Source: Bacteroidota bacterium (GTDB taxonomy: Bacteria; Bacteroidota; Bacteroidia; AKYH767-A; 2013-40CM-41-45). Taken from it: a DNA stretch of 64,000 nt. Position numbers and translations under genes: made by a program. Below the pieces are notes generated by a model that saw only the letters and a list, made by a program, of their open reading frames with translations, was not told the origin of the DNA and made no database searches. Shown here in pieces: positions 1 through 9,342 of the stretch. Location: NCBI GenBank assembly GCA_016721305.1, contig JADKIH010000005.1, positions 124,001-188,000 on the forward strand, written 5' to 3'. Numbering within the stretch: position 1 is the stretch's first letter; every line of letters begins with the position of its first letter.

Positions 1-1
1 T

Positions 2-1735
2 ATACATCATCGTTACGCACTCACTATTATGAATGAAAAGGGCGACGATTTTGCCAATTTCTCCGAATACTATGGTCGATTTTCAAAAATAGAATCAGCC
101 GAAGGATACTTATACAACGAAGAGGGAAAAGAACTCCTCAAAGCCAGGAAAAAGCAAATGCAGGACTTGAGCGCTGTATCCGGAATGAATCTGATCGACG
201 ACACCAGACAGCTTTCGCACAGTTTCTACCACAACATCTATCCTTATACAGTTGAATACAATGTAGAAATAGTAAACACAAGCACGTTTTCTTTACCTGC
301 ATGGATTCCTCAGGGTGCTCCAAGATTATCCGTCCAAAATAGTAAGCTCAAGGTTTCCTTTCCATCAATCAATCCAATAAGATATCTAAATTTTGATTGT
401 GGAATAGCCGATTCGTCGGGCAGTGACGCAGCACAAAAAATACTTTCGTGGACAGTAAGTAATCTCCGGGCGATGGAAGAAGAGCCTTATTCACCTGAAT
501 GGGAATTGCACTCCCGTCGAATCATTCTCGCCCCTGAATCGTTCATGCTGGAAAACTACGAAGGCTCGATGAAAAGCTGGGATAGCTTCGGAAAGTTTAT
601 TGCATTTTTAAACAAAGACCGATTCACACTTCCTGAGAATATCAAAAAAAGTGTACATGAAATTGCCGACTCCATCTCTGACCCTAAAGAAAAAGTAAAA
701 GCGCTTTATCAATTCATGCAGAAGAATACGCGCTATGTCAGCATTCAACTTGGCATTGGCGGCTGGCAACCTTTGACTGCCGATTTTGTGGGGACGCATG
801 GTTATGGCGACTGCAAAGCGTTAAGCAATTACATGTATAGCATTCTTAGAGAAGCAGGAATAAAATCAAATTACACACTGATCCGTGCCGGTCGAAGTGC
901 ACCCGCACTACTTCCCGACTTCGTCTCCCAGCAGTTTAACCACGTAATACTATTTGTTCCGTTTGAGCAGGATACAATCTGGCTTGAATGCACAAGTCAG
1001 AGCTTGCCTGCAGGTTACCTGAGCAGTTTTACATCCGACCGTTATGCTCTGTCGATTAATGAATCAGAAAGCAAACTGGTACGCACGCCGCCATATACGT
1101 CTGAGCAAAATACTCAAACACGATTTACAAGTGCCACTCTTCAAGAGGATGGAAGCCTTCTTACTGAAATACAAACTAAATACACAGGAATAAAACAGGA
1201 TAAAGTACACTTTCAAATTAATTATAATTCAAAAGACAAAATAAAGGAAGCGCTCAATAAATCGATCGACCTTCCTTCATACGACGTTGTCAACTTCGAA
1301 TATATTGAAGAGAAAAATGCTTTACCACAGATCTCAGAAAAACTAAATCTTCTGGTCCATAATTACTCTTCCCAATCAGGAAAAAGAATTTTTATTGTCC
1401 CCAATATTTGCACACGATTCTCAGAACGAGTAGCTGACGACTCCCTCAGGACTTTTGAAATTTGCATCAATGAAGCTTTTAGCGAATCAGACTCTGTAAT
1501 TATTCAAACCCCCGAAGGCTTTTCAGCAGAAAGTATTCCGAGCCTGGCATTAATTCGTACAGACTTTGGCGAATACACTTATTCAGTTTCATTTTCAAAA
1601 AACCAATTGCTTCTGGAACGAACATTACAAATCTATGGTGGCATTTATCCGGCAAGCCAATTTCGGTCGTTGCAAAAGTTTTACAATGAAGTTTTCTCAT
1701 CCGACAGAGCGAAAGTCGTATTGACAAAAAAATAG
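2..1735 (+). CDS. DUF3857/transglutaminase-like protein, 5' end cut by window
   Basis: The reading frame is open to the first base of the window, and the residues before the first ATG (position 29) read as a normal DUF3857 strand leading into ITIMNEKG. The gene therefore starts outside the window. A DUF3857 beta domain is followed by a transglutaminase-like core. The catalytic-type cysteine is in GYGDCKALSNYM (Cys codon 812-814), with a histidine in FNHVILFVPF and the acidic partner region near DTIWLECTS. The last 190 residues form a beta-rich domain usual in this family. Such proteins are exported in Bacteroidota. Their substrate is unknown, and peptidase or amidase activity rather than crosslinking is possible. 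The family is clear; the function is not. Confidence 0.85.
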   Translation: MHHRYALTIMNEKGDDFANFSEYYGRFSKIESAEGYLYNEEGKELLKARKKQMQDLSAVSGMNLIDDTRQLSHSFYHNIYPYTVEYNVEIVNTSTFSLPAWIPQGAPRLSVQNSKLKVSFPSINPIRYLNFDCGIADSSGSDAAQKILSWTVSNLRAMEEEPYSPEWELHSRRIILAPESFMLENYEGSMKSWDSFGKFIAFLNKDRFTLPENIKKSVHEIADSISDPKEKVKALYQFMQKNTRYVSIQLGIGGWQPLTADFVGTHGYGDCKALSNYMYSILREAGIKSNYTLIRAGRSAPALLPDFVSQQFNHVILFVPFEQDTIWLECTSQSLPAGYLSSFTSDRYALSINESESKLVRTPPYTSEQNTQTRFTSATLQEDGSLLTEIQTKYTGIKQDKVHFQINYNSKDKIKEALNKSIDLPSYDVVNFEYIEEKNALPQISEKLNLLVHNYSSQSGKRIFIVPNICTRFSERVADDSLRTFEICINEAFSESDSVIIQTPEGFSAESIPSLALIRTDFGEYTYSVSFSKNQLLLERTLQIYGGIYPASQFRSLQKFYNEVFSSDRAKVVLTKK

Positions 1736-1939
1736 CTTACTCCTAATTGTGTTGAAAATTGTACGAGTCTTCTGCTCCTCGGTGAAGCTTTATGGCTCTT
1801 TTTCGAAAAAATCTAAATATCCCGGGCAGTAAGCCGAAGGATTCTTGGTAATTTCCTATAAATTTAGAATTATTTTATTAAATTGTCCAAGGGCAACTGC
1901 ACTGCCCAAACCAAGTCTCCTTTACTAAGCACCACACCG

Positions 1940-4900
1940 ATGAAATCACTCTACACACTTGTCATCATTCTACTGCTTGCTATTCCATCACAAGCTCAAA
2001 CATTCTCCTGGTCAGGCTTTGCGCCCATCATGGATAATCAAACGGATACGATTCCGATTGTGGTTTCCGGATTGCCGACGGTTATCGATACGAGCTTCGG
2101 ACTTGCTCACATTTGTATGAATATTACTCATACTTATAAAGCAGATTTATTAATTCAAATGGTTTCTCCATCGGGAATGTCAGTGACATTAATACAAAGC
2201 ATCGGAGGATCTAATGATAATTTCATTGGTACGTGTGTCGGAATGGATGGGACTTCGTTCAGCAATTCAACTGCTCCGTATTCAGGAATATTTGTGCCGG
2301 TAGGTGATGTAAGTACATTTAACAATGGGCAAAATCCAAATGGTACTTGGTTGTTTATCGTAAAAGATCAGGCCAATGCAGATACGGGGTCCGTTCATAC
2401 TGCAAGTATTGAATTTACTTACAATCCTCCACGATCGGGCTCTACAGGAGTCGGCTCCGGACCAACAGGATTGTACTTGTGTCCGACATGTGTTTGTCCG
2501 GGCGGTGCAACTAATTGTGATTTGCTTCCCGACATGACTTCATCGGCAAAAGAAATCATCGATCACCACAACGAAACTCCGGGCGCATTATACATTTCGA
2601 ATGCGACACCGAATATTGGATACGGACCTATCGACATCTTTGGTATCGACTCCTGTTTTTGCGGAACTGATCATGTGCCGTGTGGTACTGTTTGTCCGGA
2701 CGGAGATGAAATCAAGCATATGATAAAGCAACGCATTTACCAAAAGGTGCCGGGAAATGATACGCTCTCTTATTATGATCGCCCTGCGGGTGCAATGACT
2801 TTCCATCCCGACCATGGTCACTTACATGTCGACCATTGGGCAAATTATACATTGCGTACAGCAACTTCCAACCCTGATGCAACCACGTGGCCAATTGTTG
2901 GTACAGGAGTAAAACAAAGTTTTTGTCTGATCAATCTCGGTACGTGCTCAGGAAATCCGGGCGAATGTCTCGACAATAACGGTAACATCGTCACAACGAC
3001 ACCAAATAACAATTTGGGCTTTCATACCGGTTGCGGATTAAATCAAGGTATTTATCCGGGGAACTATGATGTTTACAGTCTTTCACTCAACGACCCGATT
3101 CCTTTAGTCAACGTTTGTAACGGCACCTATTACATCGTCTCCATTACCGATCCGGAAAATAACTTTCTTGAAAGTGATGAAACAAACAACTGGGTAGCCG
3201 TTCCGATTACGCTTACTCAACAAGGCAGTTCAATCTCAATCACTGCATCGGGTCCAACTTCCATTTGTCAGGGCGGAAGTGTTACACTTACTGCAAGCAC
3301 TGCTGCAAATTATCTGTGGTCGACGGGAGAAACAACACCATCTATTACCGTTACCACAGCCGGCAACTATACGGTTTCCACCAATTGCGGCTCCGGCGTT
3401 ACAACTTCTCAACCGATTACGGTAACCGTTAACACCGTTAATATGACTGTTTCAGCAACTCCTTCGAACTCCGTTTGTAAAGGAGATGCCATTCAGCTTA
3501 ACTCTTCTGCAAGTTCAACAGGAACGCAAATTGTCCCTGTTACTTTCAGCACAAACCAACCGGTTTTTATTCCTGACAACAATACCACCGGTGTCACTTC
3601 GCCAATTGCAGTTTCAGGAATTAGCCCGACAACGCTTAGCGCGAACGTCCTGATCTCAGTAAATCTTAATCTTACTCATACTTACGATGGCGACTTGGCT
3701 ATTTCTTTGGTAGCTCCTTCCGGGAATTCGATCTTCCTTAGTAATCGTCGTGGCGGCAGTGGCGATAATTTCATCAACACAACTTTTTCACTCTCCGCAA
3801 TCGCAAATATCTCTACCGGTATTGCACCGTTCAGCAATTCATATATCCCTGACGGTAGTTTTAATTCACTCACCGGAAACGTAAACGGAACCTGGCTACT
3901 CAAAGTACAAGATCTTGCTTCTATCGATACCGGTCGTGTCCAAAGCTGGAGCATCACAATTAAAAATGTAGTGCCCGAAACTTTCACTTACAACTGGACT
4001 TCTAGTACCGGAGTTTTCACCTCAAGTATTCAGAATCCGATTACGAGCCCATCAGCCGGCACTACATACACAATCACTGCTACCAGTTCCGCTACAAATT
4101 GTACCGGAAGCACAACAGTAAATGTATCGGTTCCGGATTCACTATCCATTACATCTCTTTCCTCTGCATCGGGTGTTGCAGGAAGTACATTAACGATTAC
4201 CGGTACAGGATTTACAAATATCAACTCAGTAACGATTGCAGGAATTAATGCTGCTTCTTTCCTCATTATTAGTCCGACTCAAATCCAGGCCGTTGTTCCG
4301 AATGCAAGTCCACAAAGCGGTGTTGTATGCGTAAGCAGATCACTTAGCTGTTCGGCATGCAGTGCAACTTCGTTCTCAATCGTTAACTCAATTAATTTCA
4401 ATATTCATGCTTTTATTCAAGGCTTTTATAAAAGCTCCGGAACAATGAGAGCATTACTCTATGATTTGAATTTACACGCTGATCCAACTGCGTGCGATAG
4501 CATTACAATTGATCTGCATTCTTCAAATGCTCCTTATCCGCTTTTGGAAAGTTCAAAAATTCTTCTCCATACAAATGGCAGTGGCGCAGTTTCTCTTAAA
4601 GCTGATGACGTAAACAATTCATTTTATTTAGTCATCCGTCATCGTAACGCTTTAACAACTTGGAGCGCATCACCGGTAACGATTACTTCAAACGGCACTT
4701 ACGACTTCGCCATAAATTCCAATCAGGCTTTTGGACAAAATACCTTTAGCCTTGGCGGTGGAGCTTACGGAATCTATAGCGGCGATGTGGATCAAAACGG
4801 AACAATCGACTCGGCAGATCACCAACTCCTTGAATCCGGAACATCACTGTTTTTATCGGGTTACACTCCGGCCGATATAACCGGCGACGGACAAGTAGAG

Positions 4901-4957
4901 TCCGCTGATTACAGTCTGATCGAAAACAACCTACAGATCTCCGTTTTACATCCTTAA
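1940..4957 (+). CDS. Secreted multidomain protein with lysyl-oxidase domain and two P domains
   Basis: About 1005 residues from the ATG at 1940; the frame extends back to a TTG at 1883, but a signal peptide begins at MKSLYTLVI. Domains in order: proprotein-convertase P domain (about 35-160), lysyl oxidase-like domain (190-420), an Ig/PKD-like domain (432-497), a second P domain (534-677), another PKD-like segment, an IPT/TIG domain (735-815), and a C-terminal module with dockerin-like Ca-loops (DVDQNGTIDSAD, DITGDGQVESAD). In the oxidase the copper-site region is HPDHGHLHVDH (289-299). The two residues that form the lysine-tyrosylquinone cofactor in animal enzymes seem present: Lys325 in GVKQSFCL and Tyr376 in PGNYDVY. 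It may oxidise lysines in extracellular protein. No standard T9SS type A tail is seen; the end, VLHP, is shared with the next gene. Confidence 0.85.
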   Translation: MKSLYTLVIILLLAIPSQAQTFSWSGFAPIMDNQTDTIPIVVSGLPTVIDTSFGLAHICMNITHTYKADLLIQMVSPSGMSVTLIQSIGGSNDNFIGTCVGMDGTSFSNSTAPYSGIFVPVGDVSTFNNGQNPNGTWLFIVKDQANADTGSVHTASIEFTYNPPRSGSTGVGSGPTGLYLCPTCVCPGGATNCDLLPDMTSSAKEIIDHHNETPGALYISNATPNIGYGPIDIFGIDSCFCGTDHVPCGTVCPDGDEIKHMIKQRIYQKVPGNDTLSYYDRPAGAMTFHPDHGHLHVDHWANYTLRTATSNPDATTWPIVGTGVKQSFCLINLGTCSGNPGECLDNNGNIVTTTPNNNLGFHTGCGLNQGIYPGNYDVYSLSLNDPIPLVNVCNGTYYIVSITDPENNFLESDETNNWVAVPITLTQQGSSISITASGPTSICQGGSVTLTASTAANYLWSTGETTPSITVTTAGNYTVSTNCGSGVTTSQPITVTVNTVNMTVSATPSNSVCKGDAIQLNSSASSTGTQIVPVTFSTNQPVFIPDNNTTGVTSPIAVSGISPTTLSANVLISVNLNLTHTYDGDLAISLVAPSGNSIFLSNRRGGSGDNFINTTFSLSAIANISTGIAPFSNSYIPDGSFNSLTGNVNGTWLLKVQDLASIDTGRVQSWSITIKNVVPETFTYNWTSSTGVFTSSIQNPITSPSAGTTYTITATSSATNCTGSTTVNVSVPDSLSITSLSSASGVAGSTLTITGTGFTNINSVTIAGINAASFLIISPTQIQAVVPNASPQSGVVCVSRSLSCSACSATSFSIVNSINFNIHAFIQGFYKSSGTMRALLYDLNLHADPTACDSITIDLHSSNAPYPLLESSKILLHTNGSGAVSLKADDVNNSFYLVIRHRNALTTWSASPVTITSNGTYDFAINSNQAFGQNTFSLGGGAYGIYSGDVDQNGTIDSADHQLLESGTSLFLSGYTPADITGDGQVESADYSLIENNLQISVLHP

Positions 4958-4983
4958 TCACCTCTATTTACAACCGATCCTTT

Positions 4984-5022
4984 AAAAACCGTTATTTTTG
5001 CAAAAAATGACGGTTTTTTTTT
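4984..5022 (+). terminator. Rho-independent terminator
   Basis: A 9-bp perfect stem AAAAACCGT / ACGGTTTTT (4984-4992 with 5010-5018) is followed by a run of T to 5022. It lies 26 bp after the stop of the lysyl-oxidase gene. Confidence 0.8.
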
Positions 5023-5239
5023 GTTCCCACTATTTTGAACTTGGAATATTCATACCATGTGTTTAAATAATCCAGTTTTCGAATACTGCCATCTTTTGCA
5101 ACAAAAAATCTGTTTTTTGAGTAAAAAACGAAACGTTTTGAACGGAAATGAAGCAGAAATGAAAATTTCATTTCCATTCTAGTATGTTTCGCTAAATCGT
5201 AGCCTCGAATACTGCGCACCCCCAACAACACCCTTAAGA

Positions 5240-8200
5240 ATGAAAAAACTATTACTTGTCTTTCTGGCTATTATTATAGCAAGTCAGATCAACGCACGTG
5301 ACAAAAATGATGCACCCAAAGAGGGCTTTGTCTACTGTACCGAATTTCATCTCACTCAACCTTTGCGTGATTTGGTTAAAAAATTTCCGGTAATCGAAAG
5401 CAACATTCCGAAGAAGAATGAAGAGTCGGAAGATCGCGAGCATCGTATTCCGCAGAAATTTAAATTCACTTCGAAAGACGGTGCTGAATGGGGGAATGAT
5501 CCGAATACGGTTCAATCACGCGGCGGAACAGTAGCCGGTCGTGCACCGATAATGAATATTGCCGGACAATCTGCAACCGGTTTCCGACCAATGGATCCAA
5601 GCGGAGCGGCCGGTCTTACTCAGTATGTGCAGATGATTAACTCTACCACTTTCAGAGTGTATGATAAAACTACAGGATCGGTATCGCTTACTGCAACATT
5701 AGGTACGCTTTGGTCTCCGGCAACAGCTAACTCCGGTGACCCGATTGTTCTTTACGATAAAGCAGCGAATCGTTGGATGCTTGCTCAGTTTGGCTCAAGC
5801 ACTGATAGAAAAATATACATCGCAATTTCTACTACCGGCGATGCAACAGGTTCGTATTACACTTACACTTTCGTGTCACCTGCATTTCCCGATTATCTGA
5901 AGTTCTCTGTTTGGCAGGATGGCTACTACATGACTTCAAATCAAGGCACTCAAGTTGTTTTTGCATTCGAACGTACTGCCATGCTTGCAGGTAATGCTGC
6001 TTCAAGACCTGTCTACACAAGCTATACACCGCCTAATGCTTCCGGCTTCTTTGTACCACTCGCCGGTGATGCCGGCGACGGTGCTTTGCCTGCTGCTGGA
6101 ACTCCATGCCCAATCTTCTCCTATTCTGATAATGGTTGGGGTGCGAGTTATTCTGATGCCGTAAACGTTTACAACATGACGGTGAACTGGGTTCCCACTA
6201 CTCCTACTGCTACAATCACTCTTGCAGGAAATATACCGGCAGCTGCTTTCGATGCTCAATACAACGCATCATGGAACGATGTAACACAACCCGGAACAAC
6301 GCAGAAACTTGATGGTATCGGCGGCTGTTTAATGTACCGTGCACAATGGACAACGTGGGCAGGCTACAATTCTGTTGTATTAAATTGGGGTGTGTACATC
6401 AATGCCGCAAAACGTGGTATCAAATGGTGCGAACTTCGACAAGATCAGTCGACGAATGCATGGTCAATTTATCAGGAAGGAATTTACGCTCCCGATACGG
6501 CTACACGTTGGATGGGAAGTATTGCCATGGATAAAGACGGATCAATCGGTCTGGCCTATATGTATTGCAGTGCAGCAAATAACCTGTATCCAAGTATTGC
6601 TTATACCGGTCGCCGCTCATGCGACCCGCTCGGAACTTTACCAATAACAGAAACAATTGCTATTGCAGGTACCGGCTTTCAAACAGGAACAAACCGTAAT
6701 GGCGATTACAGTCAACTTTCGCTCGATCCGGATGGCTCGACATTCTGGTATACCAGTGAGTACTTTGGAGGAACTTCGGGAAGCACGGTAGCTCGCACGC
6801 AAATCGTCTCGTTTCAGATTACTCCATGCGGAAATAATGCATCTGTGTTTATCAGTCAAACAGCAGGAACTAATCCAACTTGCCCCGGCAACTCCGTAAC
6901 ATTTACAGCTGTTCCTACAAATGGCGGAACTACTCCTGTTTATCAATGGAAAATTAATGGTGCGAACGCAGGAACAAACAGTCCTACTTTCACTACTTCC
7001 TCACTTACGAATGGACAAATCGTTACCTGTGTCATGACTTCGAATATGGTTGGCGTAACAGGAAGTCCGGCAACGAGTAACAGTATTACTATGACGGTAA
7101 ACCCTGTTGTCACGCCTTCGATCACAATTGCTCAAACATCAGGAAGTAATCCATCTTGCGCAGGATCATCGGTCCAATTTACAGCAACACCGACAAATGG
7201 CGGAACTATTCCTTCTTATCAGTGGAAGGTAAATGGAGCTAATGCAGGAACTAATAGCCCTACATTTATTACATCTGCTCTTACCAACGGACAAATCGTA
7301 AGTTGTGTTTTAACTTCGAATGCAACTTGTACAACAACAACAACAGCTACATCGAATACAATTACGATGGGGATTACACCTGTTGCAAATCCAACTGTCA
7401 CCATTGCTCAAACTTCAGGTGGTGTTCCAACTTGCACAGGTGCTTCTGTTACTTTTACCGCAACGGTTTCAGGCGCATCTGCCATTTCAACTTATCAATG
7501 GAAAGTTGATGGATTGAATAGCGGAACTAACAGTTCAACTTTCACTACGTCTGCTCTCACCAATGGGCAAATTGTTACTTGCGATGTAAACGCTACTGCT
7601 ACTTGCCCAACATTGACAAGTTATGTTATCGGTACAGGCACAGGTACAAGCTCAACTACTTCGGGACTTGGCTCGGCTTATCCGACATACTATGGAAACG
7701 GTCGTCAACAGTACATTATCCGTGCAGCTGAACTCACTGCTGCAGGATTAACGGCCGGAGCACTCAATACTATTGCTTTCAATGTTGCCGGAACAACGGG
7801 TGATCCTGCTACTTTGAATGGCTATACTATCAAAATGGCGCTGACAAGTACGACAGCGACTACTACAACATTCCAAACAACAGCGACGACGACGGTCTTT
7901 GGTCCGATTAACTATACGCCAACGCTAAACGCGTGGAATACGCATTCTCTTTCATCACCGTTTACATGGAACGGAACTTCGAATCTGTTAATCGATATCT
8001 GCTTCTCCAATTCTGTTGTCGGTATCACCGGTTATCAGAATTATGTTTCATCTCCGGGATTCAATTGCACAACTTATTATCAATTAGACGGTGCTACAAC
8101 GACGGTATGTTCAAGAACAACCGGAACAGCAGGAACTTCTCGCCCGAATATTACTTTCAGTCGTGGAGTTGCAGCATCTACATCAACATCGAACTCACTT

Positions 8201-8794
8201 ACCATCACAGTTAATCCTAGCTGTGGTCCAACTGCAAATCTGAAAGTCTTTATTCAAGGATTTTATCTGGGCAGCAGTCTGATGAGACCGGTACTATACA
8301 ATATGGGATTAAGCACAGATCCAACCGCATGCGATACAATTACTGTTGACCTGCACAATCCAACTACGCCATATGCAGTTTCAGAAAGTGTAAAAACTAT
8401 CTTACACACAAATGGTACTGCTGCTGCTGCTTTCTCTGCAGGATCACTGAATCGACCTTATTATGTTGTGATACGTCACCGTAATTCACTCGAAACATGG
8501 AGTGCTGCTCCGGTAACGATTGTGAATAATGTCAGCTACGACTTTACAACAGCTGCGAATCAAACGTTCGGATCAAATGCCGCTGCTTTAGGTAGTGGTG
8601 TATTTGCGAATTACAGTGGGGATATCGATCAAGATGGAATCATTAATCTGACCGATCTTCAGGATATGGAAAACACTTCCATCCTCTTCCTTTCAGGTTA
8701 TTACTCTCAAGATCTCACCGGCGACGGACAAACCGAATCGGCTGACTACAGTTTGGTAGAGAATAATTTGGCGAAGTTGGTGTTGCATCCGTAG
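5240..8794 (+). CDS. Large secreted protein with Ig-like repeats and dockerin-like C-terminus
   Basis: 1184 residues beginning with a signal peptide (MKKLLLVFLAIIIASQINA). Residues about 20-530 look like a beta-propeller surface domain. Three tandem Ig-like repeats follow, each opening with VxIxQTxG and containing YQWKVNGxNxGTNS and SALTNGQIVxCxxT. The third is interrupted by a roughly 160-residue beta-rich insertion (GSAYPTYYGNGRQQYI onward). The last 190 residues are paralogous to the end of the preceding gene: FIQGFY, DPTACDTITVDLH, YYVVIRHRNSLETWSA, GDIDQDGIINLTD and final VLHP. Secretion to the cell surface is likely; the ligand is unknown. It probably arose with its neighbour by sharing of the C-terminal module. 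Confidence 0.8.
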   Translation: MKKLLLVFLAIIIASQINARDKNDAPKEGFVYCTEFHLTQPLRDLVKKFPVIESNIPKKNEESEDREHRIPQKFKFTSKDGAEWGNDPNTVQSRGGTVAGRAPIMNIAGQSATGFRPMDPSGAAGLTQYVQMINSTTFRVYDKTTGSVSLTATLGTLWSPATANSGDPIVLYDKAANRWMLAQFGSSTDRKIYIAISTTGDATGSYYTYTFVSPAFPDYLKFSVWQDGYYMTSNQGTQVVFAFERTAMLAGNAASRPVYTSYTPPNASGFFVPLAGDAGDGALPAAGTPCPIFSYSDNGWGASYSDAVNVYNMTVNWVPTTPTATITLAGNIPAAAFDAQYNASWNDVTQPGTTQKLDGIGGCLMYRAQWTTWAGYNSVVLNWGVYINAAKRGIKWCELRQDQSTNAWSIYQEGIYAPDTATRWMGSIAMDKDGSIGLAYMYCSAANNLYPSIAYTGRRSCDPLGTLPITETIAIAGTGFQTGTNRNGDYSQLSLDPDGSTFWYTSEYFGGTSGSTVARTQIVSFQITPCGNNASVFISQTAGTNPTCPGNSVTFTAVPTNGGTTPVYQWKINGANAGTNSPTFTTSSLTNGQIVTCVMTSNMVGVTGSPATSNSITMTVNPVVTPSITIAQTSGSNPSCAGSSVQFTATPTNGGTIPSYQWKVNGANAGTNSPTFITSALTNGQIVSCVLTSNATCTTTTTATSNTITMGITPVANPTVTIAQTSGGVPTCTGASVTFTATVSGASAISTYQWKVDGLNSGTNSSTFTTSALTNGQIVTCDVNATATCPTLTSYVIGTGTGTSSTTSGLGSAYPTYYGNGRQQYIIRAAELTAAGLTAGALNTIAFNVAGTTGDPATLNGYTIKMALTSTTATTTTFQTTATTTVFGPINYTPTLNAWNTHSLSSPFTWNGTSNLLIDICFSNSVVGITGYQNYVSSPGFNCTTYYQLDGATTTVCSRTTGTAGTSRPNITFSRGVAASTSTSNSLTITVNPSCGPTANLKVFIQGFYLGSSLMRPVLYNMGLSTDPTACDTITVDLHNPTTPYAVSESVKTILHTNGTAAAAFSAGSLNRPYYVVIRHRNSLETWSAAPVTIVNNVSYDFTTAANQTFGSNAAALGSGVFANYSGDIDQDGIINLTDLQDMENTSILFLSGYYSQDLTGDGQTESADYSLVENNLAKLVLHP

Positions 8795-8798
8795 GACG

Positions 8799-8863
8799 AG
8801 TTGCGAGTTGCGGGTTGCGGGTTGCGAGTTGCGAGTTGCGAGTTACGGGTTGCGAAGTGCAAC
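8799..8863 (+). repeat. Heptamer array, GTTGCGA/GTTGCGG family
   Basis: About nine tandem 7-bp units (GAGTTGC, GGGTTGC, GAGTTAC) start 5 bp after the preceding stop codon. The same family runs in the opposite orientation from 8978, so the terminator at 8902 lies between inverted arrays. Confidence 0.9.
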
Positions 8864-8901
8864 TTAAAATACCTCCATCCTCTAATCTTAACACAGAATA
8901 T

Positions 8902-8932
8902 AAAAAGAGCTGCCCTCCGGGTAGCTTTTTTT
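8902..8932 (+). terminator. Rho-independent terminator
   Basis: AGCTGCCC pairs with GGGTAGCT (one G-U pair) around a 3-nt loop and is followed by a T run. The preceding heptamer array would therefore lie in the 3' untranslated region of the gene ending at 8794. Confidence 0.75.
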
Positions 8933-8977
8933 GTTTCAGTGCCTTCCTACCAACGCTTCAGCCAAGCCTGTCGAAGC

Positions 8978-9304
8978 CCGCAACCCGCAACTCGTAACTC
9001 GCAACCCCTTACTTTCGCAGACTGTGGTAAAGTAAGTCGAGGTTTATGAGAAAGTGGCCGCTCTAAGTTTCGCCCCCGCAACTCGCAACTCGCAACCCGC
9101 AACCCCTTACTTTCGCAGACTGTGGTAAAGTAAGTCGAGGTTTATGAGAAAGTGGCCGTTTTAAGTTTCGCCCCGCAACCCGCAACTCGTACCTCGTAAC
9201 TCGTAACTCGTAACTCGTAACTCGTAACTCGTAACCCGTAACTTTCGCAGACTGTGGTAAAGCAAGTCGAGGTTTATGAGAAAGTGGCCGTTTTAAGTTT
9301 CGCC
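8978..9304 (+). repeat. Mosaic of heptamer arrays and three 65-68 bp direct repeats
   Basis: Arrays of AAC(T/C)CG(C/T) at 8978-9008, 9076-9106 and 9175-9240 alternate with three near-identical segments at 9009-9075, 9107-9174 and 9239-9304. Each long unit contains CTTTCGCAGACTGTGGTAAA, GTCGAGGTTTATGAG and AAGTGGCCG, and ends AAGTTTCGCC. Copies differ at only a few bases. The last copy ends 38 bp before the helicase start codon, so it may contain the helicase leader or promoter. No credible protein is encoded here. Confidence 0.9.
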
Positions 9305-9342
9305 TCCCAACCAACGACAATTATTTGCAAATTGCACTCACT

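Noticed and set aside
8799..9320. Open frames giving LRVAGCELRVAS-type Cys-rich proteins
   Set aside because: They are translations of the 7-bp array, whose unit reads through all three frames. The same peptides appear wherever the array occurs (36.5 kb, 55.5 kb), and no start context or conservation supports them.
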